Shown: piece by piece, positions 50,428 to 59,300 of the stretch
Layout: every line of letters begins with the position of its first letter
How positions within the stretch are numbered: position 1 is the first letter of the stretch
Source: Candidatus Woesearchaeota archaeon
Lineage (GTDB): Archaea > Nanobdellota > Nanobdellia > Woesearchaeales > UBA525
Direction of reading: 5' to 3'
Length of the DNA: 64,000 nt
Assembly (NCBI GenBank): GCA_028818155.1
Contig: JAPPOH010000014.1
Coordinates: 139,042-203,041 of the forward strand
Notes under the pieces: model-generated
Seen by the model: the letters and a program-made list of their open reading frames with translations, nothing else
What the model was told of the DNA's origin: nothing
Database searches by the model: none
Translations under genes and position numbers: made by a program

Positions 50428-50694
50428 GGCCTGTAGTTCTCGCTAACGATATCCGTCGATGTTTCGAATGCTGTGTTGCTGTATTCTGGGAGGTAGTGTT
50501 CTAACATCCGCCCGTACGATACCTCTTTTTTCTAAAACCTATGTGGTGATAGTATATTGTTTATTTATCAATCTGTTTTATATATAAGTAATTCTTCTCA
50601 TGCTTTGTCGACGGAAAAATTTATATTTATTATTTGATAATATATTTACTTATTTAACAGAATAATTTATAAATAGATAATTCTTTTTTGCTTC
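50428..50694. other. AT-rich regulatory region before the surface-protein locus
   Basis: This 267-base stretch holds no recognisable gene. Its right half is strongly AT-rich and contains two similar blocks about 89 bases apart: TTATATATAAGTAATTCTTC (about 50578-50597) and ATTTATAAATAGATAATTCT (about 50665-50684). Each has a TATA-like element, then AATTCTT, then a GCTT tract. The second one is the promoter of the GTG-start winged-helix gene. Confidence 0.45.
50664..50673 (+). promoter_or_regulatory. TATA box of the winged-helix/surface-protein operon
   Basis: AATTTATAAA is centred about 27 bases before GTG 50695. It makes that GTG the likely leaderless start. Confidence 0.5.
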
Positions 50695-50952
50695 GTGCAC
50701 ACATTACCAGGCTGGGCAATGCAAGACTACTCCGTGTTATGGGTAGCCTTTCGGAAGCAAGAATTCTCACATGATGACGTTGCAAAAGCCTTAGGAAAAG
50801 ACAAGAACGCAGTGAGCGTTCTCTTAAATCGGCTAAAGAAAGATGGGTGGTTAACTGCATCCTTAGACCCGAATGATGGACGGAAACGATTGTATACGTT
50901 AGTGAGTCCAAGGCGAGCAGTCATGACACTCGGAGGTGGGAAGCGTGCGTAA
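50695..50952 (+). CDS. Small winged-helix (MarR-like) regulator
   Basis: 85 residues, a single DNA-binding domain: DYSVLWVAFRKQEFSHDDVAKALGKDKNAVSVLLNRLKKDGWL, then the wing SLDPNDGRKRLYTL. It resembles MarR/ArsR-type wHTH modules without their dimerisation helices. The start is GTG 50695. Its 3' end overlaps the first giant surface-protein gene by 8 bases, so the two are co-expressed. It may regulate that locus; this is inference from position. Confidence 0.72.
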   Translation: MHTLPGWAMQDYSVLWVAFRKQEFSHDDVAKALGKDKNAVSVLLNRLKKDGWLTASLDPNDGRKRLYTLVSPRRAVMTLGGGKRA

Positions 50953-53900
50953 GCTCCTGTTGCCGATCATGATCTTGCTGTGTAGCTCGCTCGTTCTTGC
51001 AGTCCCGATGTCGTTTAGTGATCAGGGGACTGGACTGACACTTTCAGGAGTCGAAGTAGCTTCAGGTGATCTTGGAATTACAATCTGGGACTCTGCTACG
51101 GGTGGGACGTTATTGTATAACGAAACGTTCAGTGGTGCAATCGTCAACGGCTCCTGGAACGTCATCATGAATGACTCACTCTTAGAATTAGAATTTGGCG
51201 TGCAGTACTGGAAGGATTATACGATTAATGGAACAGACTTAGACTTCGATGGGGATGAACGTATCAGTCTTTATTCTTCCTTAGGTTTGATCAACAACCA
51301 ATCCTTCGTCAACGGCTCCACAGTCTCTGGCTGGGAGACGAACACCAGCAGAACATGGACCAACCAAAGCGTCGGGATCGGTATATCAGCCGTTGCGAAT
51401 ACTGGCTTGCACATTCGGCACACAGGAGCAGGTTCAGTTGATCATCCACTCCTTGTGCAGGGAGACGGCCCCATCGTTGAGATGCTTGTCGAATCCGTCA
51501 CGGATAACAACGCGGATTTCACACTTCGAAGAAACTCTGGATTGAATTCCAGCTTCACGTTCAGAGCACTCGCAAATGGCGCATTCGACATCCGAGACGG
51601 GCTTGACGCAGCGACACGACTGCACATCGACACGGACGGAAATATTGGCATTGGGACAACAACACCAACTGAACGATTGGAAGTCGTCGGAGGGTTTGTC
51701 AGAACTGGGGATACATCATTAACGAACACAAAGCACTACATCGAGAATCGAACGGTGGGCACAACTGCGGGAGATGTCACAGACATCGGTTCATTCACGT
51801 TTGAGAATGGTGCAGGGATGATCGAAATTGATTATGTTGCGCATGTCGCCAGTTATTCCATCGCCGCAAAGTACATCATTCCCGTCCAGTATGAGAACCT
51901 CGATCAAGGCCTCGATAACCAGTGGCTGAGGGTGCACCCTGTAGCATACACAGGACAATACAATACCAATGAAGTGGAAATTGATATTAATGTTAATAAT
52001 GCAATTGCGCAACTCAGATTGCGACGAGTTGGTGGCCTGCAGAACCCAACACACATTCTCGACATCAAAACAGTAGGGAGCAATGTCACATTCACGCCGT
52101 CAACAACCACAGGATCAGGAGAGAGTGCACCATCGCTCCCGTACGGTCCATCTGTATTGACACAGCGAAGCGGGAGGGTGGGGATTAACACGACCGATCC
52201 TGGAGAAGTACTAGAAGTTGTTGGGAACATCAACGCATCAGGAGATGTATGTATTACTGGCGGGAATTGTCTCTCAACGAGTAGCCCTTGGAACGGCTCC
52301 GGAACAGTTGAGCTGAGTGATCCGAACGATAACGTCTCCGCGAACAGTCTCATTATCGATAACACAAACGGTCGAGTGGGCATCAACATCCCTGGATCCG
52401 ATCCGGAAGGCAGACTGCACGTTTACACTGCAGCAGTCGCTGCAACAGCAGAAGCTGCGGCAGACGAACTTATTCTTGAAGGATTCAACACTGGAGTAAC
52501 GATTCTCTCAGATAACACATCTACAGGGACGATCAACTATGGCGACGCACAAGATGCAAATGTTGGCAGCATCCAGTATGCCCACACAGATGACTCGCTC
52601 TCAATTACGACGAATGGTAGTCAGCAAATCACAGTAGATAGTGTCGGGAACGTCGGCATTGGCGTAACAACCCCCACAGAGAGCTTACATGTTACGGGAA
52701 ATATCTACGCTGCAGGGTCACTGATCATGTTCCCAGGATCCAACAAGTATCCGAGAATATCGAGGTCGAATGATAACCTGGTCTTTAGTGTTAATGCCGC
52801 TGGCGAAGTCATGAGAGTGGTAGATACAGGGAATGTGGGTATCGGCACGAACGAACCTGCTCGCACATTAGAGGTGCTTGACGATACAAACCCACAACTC
52901 AGGCTCACACACACGAACGGAACTAACTATACTGATTTCCAAACGCAAGCGAACGGGGATCTTCTCATCGATGTGAGTGGTACTGCAATCTACACGAATG
53001 ATGACTTCCTTGTGACTGGCACAGGTACACGAGTAGGTATCGGTACTGCATCTCCAGGAGATCACTGGGCGCCAAAAGTAAGAGTTGTCCACAATGGCAA
53101 CTCGATGCTGCTTGAATCCTCCGAAACAGACCCATCCAGCCTCATTATCGGCATTTCAAATTCGAGTAACGGACACTATATCCAATCGACCAAATACGAA
53201 TCAGGCACAACTGTTCCACTACGGTTCTTAATGGTAAACACTGAAGTCATGCGACTGGATACGACTGGCTTTATCGGTATCGGCACCACTGTGCCAACAA
53301 CAATACTCGATGTGAACGGCACGGTGAACGTGCAAGGTAATATCAGCATGCCGACAAACTTCTGGATCGGCTCTGGATCAACAGCAACAGGTGGGAACAG
53401 CATCGCACTCGGAAACTCCGCTGACGCAACAGGCACAAACTCGATCTCTATAGGAGTGACATCAGAAGCGTCAGGATCATCAGGCACCGTCGCTGTTGGA
53501 CCTTTGACACTCGCGAACGTTACTGGTTCTACAGCCGTTGGTTCAGCTGCTCAGGCAACGGGGACAACAAGCACGGCGTACGGCTCTGATGCACTGGCGA
53601 GTGGCGCGAGCTCGCTTGCAGTCGGAAACGAGGCAGTGGCGACAGACTCGAACAGCATTGCACTTGGCGTCCTGTCCAACTCTTCCGATCAATCGGCCAT
53701 CGCTATAGGATTACGATCCTTGGCCCAGGGCCAAGACGCCGTTTCGATAGGGGTTGATACGTCGTCAGCTCTAAGGGGTATAGCCATAGGTGTGGAAGCG
53801 AACTCTTCTTTGACGGGAGATATCGCAATAGGTTATGACGCGGAAGCAAGTGGTTCCGTATCTGTTGCCGCTGGCTATCGATCGTACGCTGGATACTCGT

Positions 53901-55864
53901 ACACAACAGCACTCGGTGCAGATGCACGGGCTGAGAATGTTCGAGCGACCGCTTTCGGTGCGGGCGCAAATGCGACCCAGAACCAGGCACTTGCTGTCGG
54001 GTCATTTGCACGCGCGGCAAGCCTGAACGCAATCGCAATCGGTGGTGGGCAGACGCCAGCATCACGCGAGGCAGCAGAAGCGCTCGATACTGAAGCGATC
54101 GCAATTGGCTTCAACACAACAGCAGATCAAGAAAATAGTGTCGCACTCGGCGCGCATGCTGATACAGACAGTGATAATCAGTTTATGATTGGATCTACTG
54201 CTGAAAACCTCAACACCTTCATTCATGGAAGCTTGAACGTTTCCAATTCCAGCTTTGATGTTTGTATTACTGGCGGCAACTGTTTATCCTCTGTTGGCGG
54301 CTCTGGGAATATCTCCGGCAGCGGCGCGACAAATAGAATCGCATTCTACGATGGTGTAGACAGTCTCTCAGGTAGAGCTGACTTCCTTCTCAATCCGACA
54401 AACGGCAGAGTGTCATTCAACACAACAACAAGCAACCACGGTCTCAACATGCGAGGCACAATCGGATTCTCAGATGGCAACGGCATGATCACCTCCGACG
54501 ATTCAGGATCATTCCTCACACTACGTGCGGGCGGCGCATTGTACAATGGTGCCATCCTCACATACGCAAGCGCAATCCGTGTGAACGGATACGATGGATC
54601 GAGCACCTTGAACATCAAGAGTTACAACGATACTGACAGACGAGGAATCACCATCGCAGCATCAGATGGACAAACACTCGAACTCCTGCGCCTGGTCAAC
54701 GACTCAGGAGATGTACTCACCGTCTTCGATGAAACAGGACAACTCGGGATAGGGACAGGTGATCCTGCAGGACTCCTGCACTTCAACGATAGTGATCCGT
54801 ATACTGTCGAATTCACACTCGATGGAGAAGAAAGTTACGATCTAAGTCATGGTGTTTCCGGCCTCTTCTTCAGACTTGACAATGTCGTAGCATATGGTCT
54901 CACACAAGATCATAACTTGTGGTTGTACAACAGATCTGGCGTTCCATACGCACGATTCGATGCTGATTCACAACGACTTGGTCTTCGCACCGGGACGTAT
55001 CCCGAGGCGACCTTGCACATAAATGGCACGGTGAAGTTCGATCAATTCACCAGTTGCACCGCACTCGAAACAAACGCATCTGGGAATTTAGTGTGCGGCA
55101 CTGATGATGTGAACGGCTCTTCCTCTGGCTCCTCCGGCTTCAACGATACAGGAACAGTAGTCACACTCATCGATCAAACAGACAACGTCACAGCAGGTAA
55201 CTTAACAATTGACAACACGAACGGGAGAATGGGCATCGGTACGACATCCCCAGACTCAACACTCCATATCATCAACCCAGGCGCAACCTCATCACGAACA
55301 TCACGTGTGATCATCGAAGGTGCGGCAGGCGCTGCAACGGGACAGCCACAACTACTCATCAACCAATCATCAACAAATGGGAATAGTCATATCATCCAAG
55401 CCTACGCAGGCAGCACGAGCATCTTCACGCTTGAAAATGAAGGAGATATCGTCGCCGCAGGTAACTTCCAAGGAGAGGATATCCTTGTGAATGATGCGGA
55501 CGTCTACAGTATATCGGGAGATCTGCACGTGAGTGGAGAAGACTCACTCTACTTTGTCATGGACCGTTCCGATAATGATGCATCAAGTGCTATCATCTTT
55601 GGCAAGGATACTGCCCTAGAAACAGCTCCTGCAGCTGCTGACGAATTCATGCGTATTACAGATGATGGATATGTCGGTATCAATGAGAGTTCTCCTGCAC
55701 GAAACTTACACATTAGCGATGTGATGCGATTAGAACCACGAAGTAGCGCGCCAACAAGCGCCTCGCAGGGCGATATTTATTCAGATAGTGATTCGGGAGC
55801 GCTCTGTTATTACAATAGCACTGCGTGGGTGGATATTACTGGCGTTGGAGGTGCGTGCGCATGA
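50945..55864 (+). CDS. Giant secreted repeat protein (adhesin/fibre-like), paralogue 1
   Basis: 1639 residues. A signal peptide (about residues 1-20, ending in SLVLA) leads to a conserved N-terminal module (VPMSFSDQGTGLTLSGVEV through SLYSSLGLINNQSFVNGS) shared with both paralogues. The rest is made of fibre-like repeats with the tag VGIGT.TP...L.V.G, several VCITGGNCLS boxes and many N-G-S/T sequons. Nucleotides 53380-54230 encode YadA-head-like repeats (NSIALGNSADATGTNS, SVALGA). The C-terminal module ends LCYYNSTAWVDITG. Such features fit an extracellular adhesin or tail-fibre-like protein. GTG 50945 follows a GGAGGTGGG site. The function is inferred. Confidence 0.8.
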   Translation: MRKLLLPIMILLCSSLVLAVPMSFSDQGTGLTLSGVEVASGDLGITIWDSATGGTLLYNETFSGAIVNGSWNVIMNDSLLELEFGVQYWKDYTINGTDLDFDGDERISLYSSLGLINNQSFVNGSTVSGWETNTSRTWTNQSVGIGISAVANTGLHIRHTGAGSVDHPLLVQGDGPIVEMLVESVTDNNADFTLRRNSGLNSSFTFRALANGAFDIRDGLDAATRLHIDTDGNIGIGTTTPTERLEVVGGFVRTGDTSLTNTKHYIENRTVGTTAGDVTDIGSFTFENGAGMIEIDYVAHVASYSIAAKYIIPVQYENLDQGLDNQWLRVHPVAYTGQYNTNEVEIDINVNNAIAQLRLRRVGGLQNPTHILDIKTVGSNVTFTPSTTTGSGESAPSLPYGPSVLTQRSGRVGINTTDPGEVLEVVGNINASGDVCITGGNCLSTSSPWNGSGTVELSDPNDNVSANSLIIDNTNGRVGINIPGSDPEGRLHVYTAAVAATAEAAADELILEGFNTGVTILSDNTSTGTINYGDAQDANVGSIQYAHTDDSLSITTNGSQQITVDSVGNVGIGVTTPTESLHVTGNIYAAGSLIMFPGSNKYPRISRSNDNLVFSVNAAGEVMRVVDTGNVGIGTNEPARTLEVLDDTNPQLRLTHTNGTNYTDFQTQANGDLLIDVSGTAIYTNDDFLVTGTGTRVGIGTASPGDHWAPKVRVVHNGNSMLLESSETDPSSLIIGISNSSNGHYIQSTKYESGTTVPLRFLMVNTEVMRLDTTGFIGIGTTVPTTILDVNGTVNVQGNISMPTNFWIGSGSTATGGNSIALGNSADATGTNSISIGVTSEASGSSGTVAVGPLTLANVTGSTAVGSAAQATGTTSTAYGSDALASGASSLAVGNEAVATDSNSIALGVLSNSSDQSAIAIGLRSLAQGQDAVSIGVDTSSALRGIAIGVEANSSLTGDIAIGYDAEASGSVSVAAGYRSYAGYSYTTALGADARAENVRATAFGAGANATQNQALAVGSFARAASLNAIAIGGGQTPASREAAEALDTEAIAIGFNTTADQENSVALGAHADTDSDNQFMIGSTAENLNTFIHGSLNVSNSSFDVCITGGNCLSSVGGSGNISGSGATNRIAFYDGVDSLSGRADFLLNPTNGRVSFNTTTSNHGLNMRGTIGFSDGNGMITSDDSGSFLTLRAGGALYNGAILTYASAIRVNGYDGSSTLNIKSYNDTDRRGITIAASDGQTLELLRLVNDSGDVLTVFDETGQLGIGTGDPAGLLHFNDSDPYTVEFTLDGEESYDLSHGVSGLFFRLDNVVAYGLTQDHNLWLYNRSGVPYARFDADSQRLGLRTGTYPEATLHINGTVKFDQFTSCTALETNASGNLVCGTDDVNGSSSGSSGFNDTGTVVTLIDQTDNVTAGNLTIDNTNGRMGIGTTSPDSTLHIINPGATSSRTSRVIIEGAAGAATGQPQLLINQSSTNGNSHIIQAYAGSTSIFTLENEGDIVAAGNFQGEDILVNDADVYSISGDLHVSGEDSLYFVMDRSDNDASSAIIFGKDTALETAPAAADEFMRITDDGYVGINESSPARNLHISDVMRLEPRSSAPTSASQGDIYSDSDSGALCYYNSTAWVDITGVGGACA

Positions 55865-55866
55865 TC

Positions 55867-56118
55867 TTAATACACGCGAGAGCGCTTATCAATGTCGGCG
55901 ATCAGCACTTCCTGCCGTTCATGATCAACAACATACAAGACTCGATACTGTCCAACACGAATACGAAACGTCTTTTCCTTTCTCTGCACAACCCGCTTCA
56001 TATCACTCGGGAACGGATCATCACGCAGCATGCGAATGCGTGCGAGCAACCGAACACGACCAGGTGTCTTCTTCAAAAATCGCTGCGTATGCGAGCTCAG
56101 TACGAGCGAGAACATCAT
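55867..56118 (-). CDS. relE: RelE/ParE-type toxin
   Basis: 83 residues. The opening (FSLVLSSHTQRFLKKTPGRVRLLARIRMLRDDP) and the end (FRIRVGQYRVLYVVDHERQEVLIADIDKRSRVY) follow RelE/ParE toxins, including basic residues in the RNA-contact positions and the C-terminal Tyr. RelE toxins cut mRNA at the ribosome A site. The gene overlaps the antitoxin by four bases (ATGA) and stops three bases from the end of paralogue 1, on the other strand. Confidence 0.85.
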   Translation of the reverse strand: MMFSLVLSSHTQRFLKKTPGRVRLLARIRMLRDDPFPSDMKRVVQRKEKTFRIRVGQYRVLYVVDHERQEVLIADIDKRSRVY

Positions 56119-56327
56119 AGTTCTTTCTCGAATTCATCGAGAGAAACCGCCTTGCCAGCTTTCGCTTCAGCAAGTGCTTCATCTAGTCGTGCTTCCTCTT
56201 CTGGTGTAAGCACACTATCATCCATCTGTTCTTTGATCTGCCCGAGCTCTGACTTTATGTCTTTGAGCTCCTCAAAGAGTTTCTTTTCAACTGCTTGTTC
56301 CATAAGAAATGTAGGTTCTGTGGGCAT
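56115..56327 (-). CDS. RelB-type antitoxin
   Basis: 70 residues, acidic and helical: EKKLFEELKDIKSELGQIKEQMDDSVLTPEEEARLDEALAEAKAGKAVSLDEFEKEL. The layout (first gene, overlapping the toxin by four bases) and the EFEKEL end are usual for archaeal RelB-like antitoxins. It is expected to bind and neutralise RelE. Start ATG 56327 sits next to the promoter of paralogue 2. Confidence 0.8.
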   Translation of the reverse strand: MPTEPTFLMEQAVEKKLFEELKDIKSELGQIKEQMDDSVLTPEEEARLDEALAEAKAGKAVSLDEFEKEL

Positions 56328-56335
56328 ATTTAAAG
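56325..56335 (+). promoter_or_regulatory. TATA box of surface-protein paralogue 2
   Basis: CATATTTAAAG-like sequence at 56325-56335, about 25 bases before ATG 56355 (with GAGGTGG just before the ATG). It overlaps the start codon of the antitoxin gene on the other strand, so the two are tightly packed. Confidence 0.45.
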
Positions 56336-56354
56336 ATTGCTGCGAGGTGGCCGT

Positions 56355-59300
56355 ATGAGGCTTGCAGCAGTGTTCATACTACTCGTACTGCTTCCACTCG
56401 TTACAGCTGTACCCATGTCGTTCAGCGATCAGGGGACGGGGTTAACGTTGAGTGGTGTTGAGGTTGGATCGGGTGATCTTGGAATTACGATCTGGTCTGC
56501 AGCGACAGGAGGAACACTGCTCTACAACGAGACGTTCAATGGTGCGATCGTGAATGGTAGTTGGAACGTTATCATGAACGATTCGCTACTTGAGTTAGAG
56601 TTCGGTGTGCAATACTGGAAGGATTATACGATTAACGGAACCGACTTAGACTTTGATGGAGACGAGAGAATCTCATTGTACTCATCTCTCGGACTCATCA
56701 ACAACCAAAGCTTCGTTAACGGCTCGAACGTCGGCGGCTGGAGTACGAACGGCAGCGTTACATCCACGATGCAAAACCTCGGCATTGGTACGACAGCTCC
56801 TCTGAGAGAATTCCACATTAACGGATCAAACCCTACATGGTACTTCGAGCGAGATGGCTTCTTCCAGCTCAGACTCACAAGCACGAGTGGCGAGCCCGAG
56901 TTCTCAACCATTGACACCGGATCTTCAAGTGGCAACCTCCTCTTCCAAGCATCAGAAACAGGAGGGGTTGGCATCGGAGCCGACTTCCAAACAATCGACA
57001 CCAAATTCTACATTCAGAGTGAAGGAAACAGTACAAACTATACGATGTTCGCTGAAAATGCAGATGGAGATGATCTGTTCGTAATTCAAGATGATGGCCG
57101 CATCGGCATTGGCACAAGCAGTCCAGCTCGAAAACTGGAGATCGCCGGCAATGCAACCGATGTTGCAGCGCTTCGAATCACACAAACAGACACGATAACG
57201 AACGAGTGGGACTTCGGGAACATGGCAGGGAACCACCATTTGATTCTTGAGCCATCGACAGATGCCTCCTTCTTCATTCGGAATTCATCTAACGGCATTA
57301 TCGCAGCATTCGAGACGGATGATGATATCTACTTCATACCGCCTGGTAACGTCGGAATAGGCACCTCAACACCAGAAGTACTGTTAGATATTGGAGGCGG
57401 GGCAACTGACGCAAACTCTGAAGCAACAACAGTGAGCGTTTCACATGCGACACAACCCGACGTCTCATTCGTTAGTACAAACTTATCGAGCACAAACAAT
57501 GCAGCGAGAATTTTCGCAGGCTATGATGCCGGATCGTTTACCAGCGGATTTTTACGATTCCAAACCCACCATACAAATCAATATCTGAACACGTCCATGA
57601 CCATTAAAGCTGGAAACGTCGGCATCGGAACACTCGATCCTGCAGTAAAGCTCGATATTGGGGGCGCATCATCAAATTCTAACGCAACAACAGTGAGCCT
57701 CACACATGCGACAGAGCCAGATATCTCTTTTGTTGTTTCAGATCTCTCGCAAGGAGCTGACACAGCAAGAATTGTTGCAGGTACTGATGGTGGAACATTC
57801 GATCAATCATGGTTGAAGTTCCAGACACACCATTCTACTTCCGCTGATCTAAGTACAACGATGACTCTACAAACTGGCAACGTCGGCATTGGTACAAGTA
57901 CGCCTAGTGTCAAACTCGAAGTAGTCGGCAACACGAGCACGCTCCTCTTCCTCAACGCATCCGGACCAGCTGCGAGTATTGATGCAAATGCAATCTTACT
58001 CGGAAAGGGCCCTATTGGCGCTGGACGCATCTTCCTTCGTGGCGAGAACACGAACAAGCTCTTCAGCCAGACAGGGATTACGAACCTGCCACAAGAGATC
58101 GATATCCTTTCTGGGACAACAGAAGGGAATGGGATCCGTATTGCGGCGAATGGGAATATTGGCCTTGGCACGACAGCACCGAGCGCAAAATTACACATTA
58201 ATAGCAGCGATCTGAGCCTTCTCATACAAAACACCTCTGGAAGTGATCACCTTGTTGTGAACGCAACGAGTGGGTATGTGGGCATCGGCACAAATAGTCC
58301 TGTTTCCGCACTGGAAGTTGCAGGGAATGTGCGAGCACGAGATATCGTTACAGCAAGCGGCTATGTGTTCCGAAGCGCGGGCGGAGCATACCTTCGAGCT
58401 GCAGGAACAAACAACATCAACGTTGGCGATAGTGGCGTACAGAACATCTTGCTTGCGAACGGTGGCGGCAATGTCGGTATCGGGACGACGAACCCTAGCG
58501 AAACACTGCATGTGAACGGTACGGTGCGCTTTGAGAATGAGACAGGTACTTTGGGACTCTACCAGCACGAAAATGGTGCAGTCGGTATTGGTATCGCACC
58601 CACTTCAACCGCCCTCAAGCTGCGCGTGTATGAACCCACTCTCCCCGCACAGGTAATGTTCCAAACAGCAAGTTCTAGTCAGTATGCATCATTACAACTT
58701 TCGACCGGCGACCAATCTTGGAGGTTGCAGAGTAGCTCTAACGAACAATTCTACATCGAGGATATCACAGCAGGAACGCTACCATTCCACATTGGGGATG
58801 GCGCACCTTCCGACTCCTTCTACATGACTGGCTCAGGGAATATCGGTCTTGGCAAGACGCCCCAATTCAAACTCGACGTGAATGGCAGCATCAACGCAAC
58901 ATCACTCAACGTCACAGAAGACGTCTGCCTGAGCGACGGAACCTGCCTCTCAAGTAACGGCAACATCACGGGAAGTGGCGCTACAAACAGTATCGCGTAC
59001 TATGATGATGTTGACAGTATTGCAAGCCGTGCTGACTTCGTCTTCGATCCAGCGAATGGACGATTATCACTCAACACAACGACTGCAAGCTCAACACTTA
59101 ACATTGGCGGCTCGCGCAACATCCTCTTTGTTGGTTCTGGGACGACGTTCATCGACACACAAAGCGAGCAGCCACTCTACATCAGAGCAGGCGGCACTGC
59201 AGAGAACGCAACACTGCAACTGAGGGGAAACCAGATCCGATTCCTCGGATACGACCCTTCCGGGAACTCAGGAAGTGTGGGTATCACGTCAAAAACGACT

